Source of the DNA: Pseudomonadota bacterium
GTDB taxonomy: Bacteria > Pseudomonadota > Gammaproteobacteria > Steroidobacterales > Woeseiaceae
Length of the DNA: 64,000 nt
Direction of reading: 5' to 3'
Assembly (NCBI GenBank): GCA_022560695.1
Contig: JADFSP010000012.1
Coordinates: 1-64,000 of the forward strand
Shown: piece by piece, positions 34,810 through 44,380 of the stretch
How positions within the stretch are numbered: position 1 is the first letter of the stretch
How the letters are laid out: each line of letters begins with the position of its first letter
Translations under genes and position numbers: made by a program
The notes under the pieces: generated by a model
Told to the model about the DNA's origin: nothing
Databases searched by the model: none
The model's input: the letters and a program-made list of their open reading frames with translations, nothing else

Positions 34810-36492
34810 ATGAGCGATGATGTTTCGCGGGACTTCATCCGCAAAATCATTTATGACGATCTCGAATCGGGCAAACACGATGAGATCGTGACGCGGTTCC
34901 CGCCAGAGCCGAACGGCTATTTGCACATCGGCCATGTCATGTCGATATGCCTGAACTTCGGCGTCGCTGCCGAAAACGATGGCAGAACGTTTCTGCGCTA
35001 TGACGACACCAATCCCGGCAAGGAAGATGAAGTATTCGTTCGCGCCATCGAGAGCGACGTTCATTGGCTGGGTTTCGACTGGGCCGACAGGCTCACGCAC
35101 GCGTCGGATTACTTCGAGCGCCTCTACGAAAGCGGCGAGAAGCTCGTTGAGCTGGGGCTTGCCTATGTCGACAGTCTGAGCGCGGATGAGATCCGCGAGC
35201 ATCGCGGCACGCTGACCGAATGCGGCAGGAACAGCCCTTTTCGCGATCGCAGTGTCGGGGAAAACATGGACTTGTTTCGCCGCATGCGCGCCGGCGAGTT
35301 CGTCGACGGTGTGCATGTGTTGCGCGCGAAGATCGACATGGCCTCACCGAATATGAATCTGCGCGATCCGGCGCTGTACCGAATTCGTCATATCAGTCAT
35401 CAGCACACGGGCGATGCCTGGTGCATATACCCGATGTATGACTTCGCACACACCTTATCGGACGCGTTTGAGGGCATTACACATTCCTTGTGCACGCTCG
35501 AGTTCGAGGACCACCGTCCGTTGTACGACTGGTTTCTCGACAACCTGAAGCCGCCGCACCGCCCGCGGCAAATCGAATTTTCGCGTCTCAATCTTGCCTA
35601 TGCGATTACGAGCAAGCGCAAACTCGGCGTGCTGATCGACAACAAGGTGGTCAGCGGTTGGGATGATCCGCGCATGCCGACGATCGCAGGCATGCGCCGG
35701 CGTGGCTATCCCGCGGCTGCACTGCGGAACTTCGTCAAACGCGGCGGCGTTACGAAAAAAGACAAGCTGATCGAAATGGGCGTGCTCGAAAACAGTGTCC
35801 GCGAAATTCTCGGAGAGGTCGCCGAACGGCGCATGGCCGTGTTGCGGCCGCTCAAGGTCGTGCTGACGAATTACCCCGAAGGCCGGGTGGAAATGATGCA
35901 GGCGATGAATCATCCGAATCGGCCCGAGCTCGGCAAGCGCGAAGTGCCGTTCTCGCGCGAAATATGGATAGAGCGTGATGACTTCATGGAGGACGCGCCG
36001 CGAAAATTCTTCCGTCTGAAACCCGGAGGCGAGGTACGACTGCGCAGCGCCTATATCATACGTTGCGATGAAGTCGTCAAGAACGACGCCGGCGAAATTG
36101 TCGAATTACGTTGCAGCTACGATGCGGATACTCGCAGCGGCACGGGAACGAGTGATCGCAAGATCAAAGGCACGATCCACTGGGTGTCTGGTGATCAGGC
36201 GCTTCCGGCAACGGTCAGGCTGTACGATCGATTGTTCACGGTGCCTGATCCGAACACGGTCGATGACATCATGGACGTCCTGAATCCGGATTCACTGGCC
36301 ACGGTCGAGGCGAAGCTTGAGCCATCGCTCGCAAGTCTGGAGCCGGGCGAGGCAGTGCAGTTCGAGCGGCTCGGTTACTTCTGCCAGGACGCCCACGACA
36401 ATTCAAAAGACAGCCTGGTCTTCAATCGCATCGTTACGCTCAGAGATTCGTGGGCCAGAATCGAAAAACAGGCGATGCGGGGGCAGACTTGA
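34810..36492 (+). CDS. glnS: Glutaminyl-tRNA synthetase
   Basis: A 560-residue class I synthetase (E. coli 554). The HIGH motif is in [13 protein letters not shown] and the KMSKS-equivalent is [21 protein letters not shown] and the [19 protein letters not shown] block are GlnRS hallmarks, and the C-terminal beta-barrel anticodon domains are complete. This separates it from glutamyl-tRNA synthetase. It is monocistronic here and converges with the SAM hydrolase gene, leaving 12 bp. Confidence 0.97.
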   Translation: MSDDVSRDFIRKIIYDDLESGKHDEIVTRFPPEPNGYLHIGHVMSICLNFGVAAENDGRTFLRYDDTNPGKEDEVFVRAIESDVHWLGFDWADRLTHASDYFERLYESGEKLVELGLAYVDSLSADEIREHRGTLTECGRNSPFRDRSVGENMDLFRRMRAGEFVDGVHVLRAKIDMASPNMNLRDPALYRIRHISHQHTGDAWCIYPMYDFAHTLSDAFEGITHSLCTLEFEDHRPLYDWFLDNLKPPHRPRQIEFSRLNLAYAITSKRKLGVLIDNKVVSGWDDPRMPTIAGMRRRGYPAAALRNFVKRGGVTKKDKLIEMGVLENSVREILGEVAERRMAVLRPLKVVLTNYPEGRVEMMQAMNHPNRPELGKREVPFSREIWIERDDFMEDAPRKFFRLKPGGEVRLRSAYIIRCDEVVKNDAGEIVELRCSYDADTRSGTGTSDRKIKGTIHWVSGDQALPATVRLYDRLFTVPDPNTVDDIMDVLNPDSLATVEAKLEPSLASLEPGEAVQFERLGYFCQDAHDNSKDSLVFNRIVTLRDSWARIEKQAMRGQT

Positions 36493-36504
36493 ATCAGAGG
36501 TTCC

Positions 36505-37308
36505 CTAGGTGTCGTAGCCGTCGGTCACGCGGAGCGGAGCACCGCGTTCCGCACCCAGACCCTCGGCCGCATTGCTTTCGGCCCGTGCTATTTCCACTAC
36601 TCCGAATGAATTGATCAGCGCAAGGTATTCGCCGGGCTTCGCCCTGCCGTAAGTGGTCAGCATCGGAATCTGGTGTCCGGCAATGCGCGCAACGGGTTCG
36701 GAGAAGCCATCGATCAGTGCCGAGTCGATGTTGCTGATCAGATTACCGAAAGTATCCACGGTGACGATAACGCCCGAGACGCTGCCGTCGGTGGCTTTGG
36801 GCGGGTCGAGCCATGCCGGGACCCACTCGCAGGTCGCCGTGCCGATTGCCACGGGCCTGGTCCTCCCGGCTGCCAGTTCGGCAGCGATCGGCGCAAATAT
36901 ATCGCGACCATGAAATGTCGCGCTTGGCACGCCGATGCCAAGCCTGCCGAGCGAGTCGAAATCGAGCGTGAAGACGGCCGCGTCGTCCGCGTCGTCGAGC
37001 ATCTGTGCGAGCAAGCCGTTGTCCGGAGCCATGAAGTAGTGGCCGTCGTACTCGACGATCAGTATGTCGCGTTCGGTTCCAACGCCGGGATCGACGATCG
37101 CAATATGCACCGTACCGCGTGGAAAGTACCGGTATGACCGGCTGACCCAGAAACCGGCCTCGGGCGGCCACTGCGCTGGGATGTCATGTGCCAGGTCGAT
37201 GACTGTGGCGCCGGGAAAGCGGCTGACAATAACGCCCTTCATGACGGCCGCAAACGGTCCTTTGTGACCGAAATCTGTCGTGATCGTGATGACACCCGAC
37301 GGTTGCAT
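36505..37308 (-). CDS. SAM hydrolase / hydroxide adenosyltransferase (DUF62 family)
   Basis: A 267-residue member of the fluorinase/chlorinase-like family. ITTDFGHKGPFAAVMKG at the N-terminus, IDLAHDIP, HIAIVDPGVGT, FMAPDNGLL and FHGRDIFAPIAAEL are the conserved blocks. The Asp-Arg-His set of the hydroxide adenosyltransferases (DUF62) is compatible with these. Such enzymes cleave S-adenosylmethionine to adenosine and methionine; their physiological role is unclear. It is a single gene between glnS and yhhQ, with no halogenase-type neighbours. Confidence 0.9.
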   Translation of the reverse strand: MQPSGVITITTDFGHKGPFAAVMKGVIVSRFPGATVIDLAHDIPAQWPPEAGFWVSRSYRYFPRGTVHIAIVDPGVGTERDILIVEYDGHYFMAPDNGLLAQMLDDADDAAVFTLDFDSLGRLGIGVPSATFHGRDIFAPIAAELAAGRTRPVAIGTATCEWVPAWLDPPKATDGSVSGVIVTVDTFGNLISNIDSALIDGFSEPVARIAGHQIPMLTTYGRAKPGEYLALINSFGVVEIARAESNAAEGLGAERGAPLRVTDGYDT

Positions 37309-37450
37309 CAGGATCAGGCGCTGTCTGTCTGTCGGCCAGCGTGCCGCGCGCCGCGCAACTGCGGCCGGTGGGCGCAGAAATGCGACTCATCATTATTACC
37401 GACACCGCTTCTCAATATCTGTCACCCGCAAAAATACCAAAACCAGTTTA

Positions 37451-38203
37451 TCAGGCTGACTGAGCCTCTGCCGGATGCCGCTGTCCGAATGCAATCCTGG
37501 CCCAGTAGATAAATACCGTGTCGATCAGTGCGATGCCGATCTTGAATACATACTTGGCAGCGCCCAGTGCAATAGCGGTGCGCAGATCGACGATGCCCCA
37601 CCAGACCACGAGCGCGTATATCACCGTGTCAAGTGCCTGCGAGCTCATCGTCGAGAGGTTGTTGCGCAGCCACAGCCAGCGATCGCCGGTCAACGCTTTG
37701 ATCTTGTGAAATGCCCACACGTCGAAACTCTGGCTGACGTAGTAGGCGAGCAACGAACCGAAAATGAATCGCGGTGTGTAGTTGACGATTGTCGCAAACG
37801 CTTCGTGAATATTGCTCGAAAACTCGGCCGATCCGGGCCGGTTGCTGGGCAGATAGAGCAACGTGAAACTCAACATGACCAAAACGATGATGCTGACGGC
37901 GAAACCCATGCGAACAGCCTTGTTCGCTTCGGCTTTGCCGTAGTTTTCCGACAGCACATCCGTGGCAAAGAATATGCTCGAGTAGAAAATGACGCCGACG
38001 CTCGTTTGCAGACCGAAGATGACGGTGAGCTTCGGACCCTGAAGATTGGCCAGTATGATCGCGGTTGCGATGGCGACCTGAAGGCCGGCCTTGCCGAAGA
38101 GCCGGTACAGGATCACGGTCCCGCCGAGGTCAAGTACCAGCGTGGTCAGCCACAGTAATTCCTGGTGTGCCGCAAAAAACGCCACAACATTTTGCGGAAT
38201 CAT
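37451..38203 (-). CDS. yhhQ: Queuosine precursor transporter (YhhQ/VUT family)
   Basis: A 250-residue inner-membrane protein with about six helices. LSENYGKAEANKAVRMGFA and RNNLSTMSSQALDTVIYALVVWWG are diagnostic of the YhhQ/DUF165 family that imports preQ0/preQ1. The ATG is followed by a short amphipathic start. A QueF gene at 5759-6586 makes salvage of preQ0 meaningful. It lies 26 bp after the acyl-CoA dehydrogenase gene on the same strand, so it may be cotranscribed. I see no preQ1 riboswitch in the short upstream gap. Confidence 0.93.
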   Translation of the reverse strand: MIPQNVVAFFAAHQELLWLTTLVLDLGGTVILYRLFGKAGLQVAIATAIILANLQGPKLTVIFGLQTSVGVIFYSSIFFATDVLSENYGKAEANKAVRMGFAVSIIVLVMLSFTLLYLPSNRPGSAEFSSNIHEAFATIVNYTPRFIFGSLLAYYVSQSFDVWAFHKIKALTGDRWLWLRNNLSTMSSQALDTVIYALVVWWGIVDLRTAIALGAAKYVFKIGIALIDTVFIYWARIAFGQRHPAEAQSA

Positions 38204-38229
38204 GACGCCCTAATCGCCAGCGACGTTGC

Positions 38230-39357
38230 TCATCCGGTGGCCAGCTTGTCCAGGTGCCAGTCGGCGTTGCCAAACATCTGGCCGATCGTTGTTAATCGTT
38301 TGAAATAATGAGCGATATCGAGTTCCCAGCTGACCCCCATGGCGCCGTGTATCTGTACGGCGTCCTGGCCGACCTTCCGTCCGGCTGTCCCTACCTGGTA
38401 CTTGATGGCGCTGATGGCGCGTTTCGCCTCGGCGCTGCCAGATGCGCTGACCATCGTCGCCCAGAGCAACAGTGACACGGATTGCTCGCAGTCGGTCAGC
38501 ATATCGACCATGCGGTGCTGCAGTACCTGAAAACTGCCGATCGGTACGCCGAATTGCACTCGACTCTTCGAATATTCCAGCGTCTTGACCCTGAGAACCT
38601 GCATGATGCCTACCGCCTCGGCACAGACCGCGAGGGTCGCCTCATCGATGACCGCGTCGAGAACTGCAAATCCGCCGCCAACCTCGCCAAGCACGGCGCC
38701 CGCATCGACGCGAACGTCTTCGAAGGTGATTTCGGCTGCCCGGAGGCCATCGACAGTTGCGTAGGCGTTGCAGGTGATGCCTTTACTGTCCGCGGGGACC
38801 GCAAATAATGTAATGCCGTCCCGATCGGTTTGTCCGCCGCCGGACCGGGCCGGAACGATGATCAACCCGGCATTGCCGCCGTTGAGGACGAAGCCCTTGT
38901 TGCCGTTCAATCTCCATGCTTCGCCATCGACCGCCGCCACCGTCGCAATATTGGCGATGTCGTAACGGCTCTGGGGTTCGACAAAGGCGAGTGTCGCCTG
39001 CAACTCGCCCGCGATGATCGGATGCAACCACTTTTCTTTCTGTTCCGCGTTGGCGGCGCGTCCGAGGATGCCCCCGGCAAGCACGATATTGGCGAGGTAC
39101 GGCTCGACGACGAGCCCGCGCCCGAAGAGTTGCATTATGACCATGATTTCAATAGCGCCACCATCGAAACCACCGTCGTCTTCGGCGAACGGCACTGCGG
39201 TCCACCCCAATTCCGCGAATGTGCGCCACACGTCCGCGCTGAAACCCGAGTCACTGGCGGCAATTTTCTGGCGCGTCTCAAAGTCATAGTCGTTGTCGAT
39301 GAACTTTTCGACGCTGTCCTGCAACATCATCTGTTCTTCATTCAGCGAAAAATTCAT
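38230..39357 (-). CDS. Acyl-CoA dehydrogenase, small-subunit type
   Basis: A 375-residue flavoprotein of the acyl-CoA dehydrogenase fold. It starts MNFSLNEEQMMLQDSVEKF and ends with the QIHGAMGVSWELDIAHYFKRL segment. It resembles the small subunit of paired dehydrogenases such as the pimeloyl-CoA type (PimD). The flavin-stacking WCQGYSEP-like motif of normal enzymes is replaced by TLAFVEPQSRYD. It follows its partner at 39366-40568 by only 8 bp, so an alpha2beta2 enzyme is likely. Which subunit holds the catalytic Glu cannot be decided by eye. Electrons would pass to ETF and the EtfD encoded at 61576-63225. Confidence 0.9.
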   Translation of the reverse strand: MNFSLNEEQMMLQDSVEKFIDNDYDFETRQKIAASDSGFSADVWRTFAELGWTAVPFAEDDGGFDGGAIEIMVIMQLFGRGLVVEPYLANIVLAGGILGRAANAEQKEKWLHPIIAGELQATLAFVEPQSRYDIANIATVAAVDGEAWRLNGNKGFVLNGGNAGLIIVPARSGGGQTDRDGITLFAVPADSKGITCNAYATVDGLRAAEITFEDVRVDAGAVLGEVGGGFAVLDAVIDEATLAVCAEAVGIMQVLRVKTLEYSKSRVQFGVPIGSFQVLQHRMVDMLTDCEQSVSLLLWATMVSASGSAEAKRAISAIKYQVGTAGRKVGQDAVQIHGAMGVSWELDIAHYFKRLTTIGQMFGNADWHLDKLATG

Positions 39358-39365
39358 GTCTGTTC

Positions 39366-40568
39366 CTACAATCCGAGTACGTGCTTGGCGATGATGTTTT
39401 TTTGAATCTCGTTCGAACCACCATAAATCGACGCCTTTCGGTTATTGAAATATTTCAACGACGTCGTCGTCTCCGCGCCATGACCAACGTGGTTTTCGCC
39501 CGGTGCGTCGAGCGTGTATTGATCAGGTACATAGGGCAGGGCGTAGTAACCTGCCGCTTCGACATACAAGGCATCGAGGGCCTGCTGCACGTCCGTACCC
39601 TTGAGCTTGAGGATCGACGACTCGGGACCGGGTGCCTTGCCCGACGCCACAGCAGCAAGAGTGCGCAATTCCGTGTATTCGAGCGCCTTGATATCCACTC
39701 CGACGGCCGCTATTTTGCGCATGAAGTTTCGATCCAGGGCGAGCGGCTCCGCGCCGCGAATCGCTTCGCCGGCTTGTGCACGTAATTTCTTCAGGCGGTA
39801 CTTCGAGCGTGCGACTCCGGCAATATTGGTGCGCTCGTGTTGCAATAACACCTTGCCGTAGGTCCAGCCCTTGCCCTCTTCTCCGACGAGGTTCTCGAGC
39901 GGCACGCGGACGTCTTCGAAGTGCACTTCGTTGACTTCGTGGTCGCCTTCGATCGTGATGATCGGCTTGACCGTCACTCCTTTAGTGCGCATATCCACGA
40001 GCAGGAAACTGATGCCTTCCTGGCGGCGCGCAACATCGCTGCTCGTGCGCACCAGGCAGAATATCCAGTCCGCATGCTGACCCAGCGTCGTCCACGTCTT
40101 CGTACCGTTGACGATGTAATGCTCACCATCGCGGTCGGCGCGGGTCTTCAACGATGCCAGATCGGAGCCCGAACCCGGCTCCGAGTAGCCCTGGCACCAC
40201 CAGGTGTCGCTTGCGAGGATATCGGGCAGGAAGCGCTGCTTTTGTTCGTCGTTGCCGAACGAATAGATGACCGGGCCGACCATACTGAGGCCGAATGGCA
40301 CGATGGCCGGGGCGTTGGCCTCTGCCATCTCCGTGGCGAAAATGTACTTCTGTACCGGGGTCCAGCCAGTGCCGCCGAATTCGACCGGCCAGTTGACGCC
40401 GGCCCAACCCTGTTCGTGCAGACTCTTCTGCGAGCGGATCATGTCGTCCCGCTGCAACGGCACGCCGAGTCGTTGTTTGTCGATAACGTCTTGCGGAAAC
40501 CGGGTCCTGAAAAAGTCTTTGACTTCCTCGCGAAACGCGATCTCCTCGTCGCTGAAAGTAACGTTCAT
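39366..40568 (-). CDS. Acyl-CoA dehydrogenase, large-subunit type
   Basis: A 400-residue acyl-CoA dehydrogenase. WWCQGYSEPGSGSDLASLKTRA and YIVNGTKTWTT are the flavin-binding core, and IYGGSNEIQKNIIAKHVLGL is the standard C-terminus. It resembles large subunits of paired PimC/PimD-like and steroid-side-chain enzymes. The open frame extends upstream to 41012, but ATG 40568 (MNVTFSDEEIAF) is the family start. The substrate is probably a bulky, cyclic or dicarboxylic acyl-CoA given the paired arrangement; this is inference. Confidence 0.91.
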   Translation of the reverse strand: MNVTFSDEEIAFREEVKDFFRTRFPQDVIDKQRLGVPLQRDDMIRSQKSLHEQGWAGVNWPVEFGGTGWTPVQKYIFATEMAEANAPAIVPFGLSMVGPVIYSFGNDEQKQRFLPDILASDTWWCQGYSEPGSGSDLASLKTRADRDGEHYIVNGTKTWTTLGQHADWIFCLVRTSSDVARRQEGISFLLVDMRTKGVTVKPIITIEGDHEVNEVHFEDVRVPLENLVGEEGKGWTYGKVLLQHERTNIAGVARSKYRLKKLRAQAGEAIRGAEPLALDRNFMRKIAAVGVDIKALEYTELRTLAAVASGKAPGPESSILKLKGTDVQQALDALYVEAAGYYALPYVPDQYTLDAPGENHVGHGAETTTSLKYFNNRKASIYGGSNEIQKNIIAKHVLGL

Positions 40569-40819
40569 GAGATTCCCTTGGCTTTTGATTGTCGTACGGG
40601 TCCGCGATTGACCAGGCCCGCGCGGATGCCGTGCGCCTGCGCCCAGCTTACCATCGTCGCCGGGGGAGTCCGCAACCGCCCGTGTGACCCGGCTGGGGCC
40701 TGAGTGTGGCAAGAATTGGTCTCCGGCACCGTATGAGCCGCAGGCTTCGGCGGTCTGATTGTTGAACACAAATGTCGGGATGCATTCAAAGCGGCGCTGA
40801 GATCGGGCACAATGAGCGC

Positions 40820-41881
40820 ATGTCATCGCACCTGATACCCGACGACCACCCGGCCCCGAAGCTGTCAGAGACGCTCGATGCACTGGCCCGGCCATTGCGC
40901 GATCTGAGGATCTCGTTACTCGATCGCTGCAATTTCCGCTGTCCGTATTGCATGCCCGAGTCGGAATATCATGCCGACTTCGAATTTCTGTCACGCCCGG
41001 AGCGACTGACACATAGCGAGATTCTGCGTATCGCGCGGATCGCCACGGGTCTCGGCGTTTCGAAAATTCGCCTGACAGGCGGCGAGCCGCTGCTCGACAA
41101 GAAACTTCCGGAGCTCGTCGCCGGACTGGCGCAACTGCCGGGCGTCGACGACCTCGCCATGACGACCAATGCGATGCTGCTCGAATCGGTTGCCGGCCGT
41201 CTCGCCGAGGCCGGATTGCATCGCGTCACGATCAGCCTTGACAGCCTCGACGAGCAGATCTTTCTGCGCATGAGCGGCGGGCGCGGCAACCTCGCAAGGG
41301 TTCTCGCGGGGATCGAAGCGGCTGAGCGTGCGGGAATGTCGCCGATCAAGATCAATGTCGTGGTGCAACGCGGCGTCAACGAGCATACCGTGCTCGATCT
41401 GGTCGGGCATTTTCGTGGCACGGGTCACATCGTGCGACTGATCGAGTTCATGGATGTTGGTAATCGAAATGGCTGGCGCATGAACCAGGTCGTGCCGTCG
41501 AGGGAGTTGCTCAAAAACATCGAAGCTCGCTGGCCACTCAGGCCTGTCGGTCGCAGCTACCCGGGAGAGGTTGCGCAGCGCTACCAATATGTCGACGGTC
41601 AGGGTGAAATAGGTTTCATTTCATCGGTGACCGAACCGTTTTGCGGCAGCTGCACGCGTGCGCGCCTGTCAGCCGATGGCGTACTTTATACTTGTCTCTT
41701 TGCTACGCATGGTACCGATCTGCGCGAGCCACTTCGAAGTGGAGCGAATGACGACGAATTGGCCGACATCCTGTCGCGCACGTGGTTACAGCGCGCGGAT
41801 CGCTACAGCGAGCTGAGACGACCCGATGTCGCGGAGGCGCATCATATCTCCAAGGTCGAAATGTACAGAATCGGTGGCTAA
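40820..41881 (+). CDS. moaA: GTP 3',8-cyclase MoaA
   Basis: A 353-residue radical SAM enzyme, first in molybdopterin synthesis. The SAM cluster motif is CNFRCPYC, and the C-terminal cluster cysteines are in FCGSCTRARLSADGVLYTC. The protein ends in GG, the di-glycine tail required by MoaA. The open frame extends to 40772, but MSSHLIPDD at 40820 is preferred. It heads a compact operon with moaC, mobA, moaD and moaE. I do not recognise a Moco riboswitch in the 251 bp upstream. Confidence 0.96.
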   Translation: MSSHLIPDDHPAPKLSETLDALARPLRDLRISLLDRCNFRCPYCMPESEYHADFEFLSRPERLTHSEILRIARIATGLGVSKIRLTGGEPLLDKKLPELVAGLAQLPGVDDLAMTTNAMLLESVAGRLAEAGLHRVTISLDSLDEQIFLRMSGGRGNLARVLAGIEAAERAGMSPIKINVVVQRGVNEHTVLDLVGHFRGTGHIVRLIEFMDVGNRNGWRMNQVVPSRELLKNIEARWPLRPVGRSYPGEVAQRYQYVDGQGEIGFISSVTEPFCGSCTRARLSADGVLYTCLFATHGTDLREPLRSGANDDELADILSRTWLQRADRYSELRRPDVAEAHHISKVEMYRIGG

Positions 41882-42350
41882 ACTTACTCATATCGATGAG
41901 CACAACCGGCCCGCCATGGTTGATATCAGCGCCAAATCGGCGACAAACCGCGAAGCGCATGCGAGAAGCATTGTCGTTCTGCCCGCGACGGTTCTCGCCG
42001 AGCTCGACGATGACGAGATTCAAAGCAAGAAAGGTCCGGTGTTTGCTACTGCGATCATCGCAGGTGTCATGGCTGCGAAGAAAACTCACGAGCTCATTCC
42101 GTTCTGCCATCCCCTGGGACTCGAGAGCTGCGATGTCACGATCGCCGTGAATGAGGGGCATGCCATTGTCGACTGCGTTTGCAAAGTGCATCACAAGACC
42201 GGTGTCGAGATGGAGGCATTGACGGGCGCAAGCATTGCGGCATTGACCATCTATGACATGTGCAAGGCCATGTCGCATGACATCGTCATCAGCGAGACCC
42301 GCCTGATCGCCAAGTCCGGCGGCAAGCAGGATTATCGTAGTGGCGACTAG
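41874..42350 (+). CDS. moaC: Cyclic pyranopterin monophosphate synthase MoaC
   Basis: A 158-residue MoaC (E. coli 161). KLTHIDEHNRPAMVDISAK, KGPVFATAIIAGVMAAKKTHELIPFCHPL and VEMEALTGASIAALTIYDMCKA are the conserved blocks. It completes conversion of the MoaA product to cyclic pyranopterin. GTG 41874 is chosen because homology starts there; it overlaps the moaA stop by 8 nt, implying translational coupling. Confidence 0.95.
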   Translation: MAKLTHIDEHNRPAMVDISAKSATNREAHARSIVVLPATVLAELDDDEIQSKKGPVFATAIIAGVMAAKKTHELIPFCHPLGLESCDVTIAVNEGHAIVDCVCKVHHKTGVEMEALTGASIAALTIYDMCKAMSHDIVISETRLIAKSGGKQDYRSGD

Positions 42351-42930
42351 TACCATTTACGGGCTCGTACTCGCGGGCGGCAAGAGCCGCCGCATGGGCG
42401 AGGACAAGGCATTGCTCGTGCGTGACGGCACAAGCCAACTCGAACACATTGCCGCGCTGTTGCAAGCACTGACCGACAAGGTGTTCGTATCAACGCGTGC
42501 GGAGCAGCAGGATGAACGCGTGCGCCGGCGTTTCGAGCAGATCGTGGATCAGTTCGATGACATCGGACCGATCGCGGGCATTTTATCGGCAACGCAGGAA
42601 TACCCGCATGTGGACTGGCTCGTCGTCGCCTGTGATCTGCCCAATGTCGACGATGAGACGATTCGCTTCTTGCTGGCAAATCGGTCCGTGGAACAACCGT
42701 TTACGGCGTATCGCAGCAGCCACGACGATCTCCCGGAGCCGCTGTGTGCGGTTTACCGTGCCGGCGCTGACGAGATCATCCGCAAATTTGTGGACGAGGG
42801 TCTCGTTTGCCCGCGCAAAATCCTGATGCGTTCGGACACTTGCCTGCTTTCGCAGCCCAATCCGGCGTCGCTCGACAACGTCAACACTCCCGGTGACCTC
42901 GAGCACAGTGTCCTCGAGGCCGCATCGTGA
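42340..42930 (+). CDS. mobA: Molybdenum cofactor guanylyltransferase MobA
   Basis: A 196-residue nucleotidyltransferase. The GTP-binding signature GLVLAGGKSRRMGEDKALL and VVACDLPNV are intact. It makes Mo-bis-MGD for DMSO-reductase-family enzymes. The start is GTG 42340, 11 nt inside moaC, and it overlaps moaD by 4 nt. It differs from the MocA-like protein at 43614-44192, so both guanylylated and cytidylylated cofactors may be made. Confidence 0.93.
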   Translation: MATSTIYGLVLAGGKSRRMGEDKALLVRDGTSQLEHIAALLQALTDKVFVSTRAEQQDERVRRRFEQIVDQFDDIGPIAGILSATQEYPHVDWLVVACDLPNVDDETIRFLLANRSVEQPFTAYRSSHDDLPEPLCAVYRAGADEIIRKFVDEGLVCPRKILMRSDTCLLSQPNPASLDNVNTPGDLEHSVLEAAS

Positions 42931-43169
42931 AGACAATCACGGTTCGCTATTTCGCGATGTTTCGCGAACATGCCGGCGTGGCGGAGGAAACGCTGACGCT
43001 CGACGTCGGCACCGCGGCGGATGTCTTCGAGTGCACCAAGGAACGACACGGGTCTGCCGAGCCTGCCGGGCATTGCAAGGTTGCCATCAACGACGAAATG
43101 GCCGATTGGTCAGCCGTAGTCAGTGACGGCGACACAGTGTTGCTTTTTCCGCCCGTGGCGGGCGGCTGA
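42927..43169 (+). CDS. moaD: Molybdopterin synthase sulfur carrier subunit MoaD
   Basis: An 80-residue ubiquitin-like protein ending VLLFPPVAGG. The C-terminal Gly-Gly that carries the thiocarboxylate is present. The FREHAGVAEETLTLD start and VAINDEM segment are typical. GTG start, 4-nt overlap with mobA; moaE begins 2 nt after its stop. Confidence 0.95.
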   Translation: MKTITVRYFAMFREHAGVAEETLTLDVGTAADVFECTKERHGSAEPAGHCKVAINDEMADWSAVVSDGDTVLLFPPVAGG

Positions 43170-43170
43170 C

Positions 43171-43617
43171 ATGCTTTCCATGACCACCGCGGCAATCGAT
43201 CCCGATGCGCTGCGCAAGAAGCTGTTCGATGCGGCCGCCGGCGGCTATTGTGCATTTGAGGGATGGGTGCGCAATGAAAACGACGGCCACACGGTGCTCC
43301 GGCTCGAATACGAGGCCTATGAGCCGCTCGCCATTATCGAGGGCGACAAGATTTTCGCCGAAGCGAAGCGGGAGTTTCCATTTCTGCATGCCCTATGCGT
43401 GCATCGCACAGGGATGCTCGAGATCGGCGACTGTGCGGTTTGGGTCGGAGTGGCGTCTCCGCACAGGGATGAGGCATTTCGCGCCTGTCGATACATCATC
43501 GACGAGCTCAAGGTGCGACTGCCGATCTGGAAAAAGGAGCACTACGCCGATGGCCATTCCGGCTGGGTCAACTGCGAGCGCTGTGCGCAACACGGGCGAG
43601 CCGGCTCGCCGACCTAG
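43171..43617 (+). CDS. moaE: Molybdopterin synthase catalytic subunit MoaE
   Basis: A 148-residue MoaE. FEGWVRNENDGHTVLRLEYEAYEPLA is the pterin-binding region, and the active-site Lys lies in LPIWKKEHYADG. It dimerises and takes sulfur from MoaD. The ATG at 43171 directly follows the moaD stop; ATG 43180 is an alternative. It converges with the MocA-like gene, sharing 4 nt. Confidence 0.94.
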   Translation: MLSMTTAAIDPDALRKKLFDAAAGGYCAFEGWVRNENDGHTVLRLEYEAYEPLAIIEGDKIFAEAKREFPFLHALCVHRTGMLEIGDCAVWVGVASPHRDEAFRACRYIIDELKVRLPIWKKEHYADGHSGWVNCERCAQHGRAGSPT

Positions 43618-44192
43618 CCAAGCCGCGTGAGGTCGTCCCGCGTATCGATATCGGTGGCGGCGGGCTCAAAGATGACGGTCCTGGTTCGATAGCGGTCATC
43701 GCTTAGCAGGTGCTGCGCGCCCTGATCGCCCTCGAGTCGTGCCAGCTCTGCAAACGTCGCCCGGGGAAAAAGGACCGGCGGCCCCTTGGTGCCGGCGAAG
43801 GCCGTGGCGATGATTTCATCGTCTGCGCCGGACCAGGCGCCGCACAGCGACGCGAGATGTTGTGCCGTAATCAATGGCTGGTCCGCCAGCAACAACAAGA
43901 TCGCGCTGGCGGCGTGCGCGACACAGCGCACGGCCAGCGAGATTGATGTGCCCAGACCATCCTCATGCCGTTCGTTGCGGACCAGGTATCCGCTGTCTCT
44001 ACGCGCAGCCGCGGCGACGGCCCGCCAGTCATGGCCGACGACCAGTACGGTGTGATGACCGCACGTCTCGAAAGCGAGATCGGTGGCAGGTCTGACCAGG
44101 GGCTGACCACCAACAGGTTCAAGTTGCTTGGTCGAACCAAAGCGCCTGGAGCTGCCTGCTGCCAGTACGATCGCGAAAATTGCGTTCGGCAT
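43614..44192 (-). CDS. MocA/NTP transferase-like molybdenum cofactor cytidylyltransferase
   Basis: A 192-residue nucleotidyltransferase with IFAIVLAAGSSRRFGSTKQLEPVGG and LLLLADQPLITAQHL. These match MocA-like enzymes, which add CMP to molybdopterin for xanthine dehydrogenase-type enzymes. This fits the xdhC gene at 26904-27962. MobA-family relatives with other roles cannot be excluded. Opposite strand to the moa operon. Confidence 0.85.
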   Translation of the reverse strand: MPNAIFAIVLAAGSSRRFGSTKQLEPVGGQPLVRPATDLAFETCGHHTVLVVGHDWRAVAAAARRDSGYLVRNERHEDGLGTSISLAVRCVAHAASAILLLLADQPLITAQHLASLCGAWSGADDEIIATAFAGTKGPPVLFPRATFAELARLEGDQGAQHLLSDDRYRTRTVIFEPAATDIDTRDDLTRLG

Positions 44193-44380
44193 TCGATTCC
44201 CGGGGTTTTGCGGGGCTGATACTGCCGCGACGGAGTACCAGTATAGGTGGCGAACTTACATGTCACAAAAAAACGCAGCCCAAGACTTGCGGCGGCAACG
44301 GCTTCTGTGTATTTCTAGCTTGGCAGCTGCGGTGCTCGTGAGGAGTGATCGGGGGGCCGCGGCAAAACAAGGAATCTTAA

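Noticed and set aside
38204-38229. Possible preQ1 riboswitch before yhhQ
   Set aside because: The gap is only 26 bp and lacks the preQ1 aptamer; the region before queF also shows none.
40569-40819. Possible Moco riboswitch upstream of moaA
   Set aside because: I could not find the conserved Moco-RNA core sequences or nested stems; the gap looks like a plain divergent promoter region.
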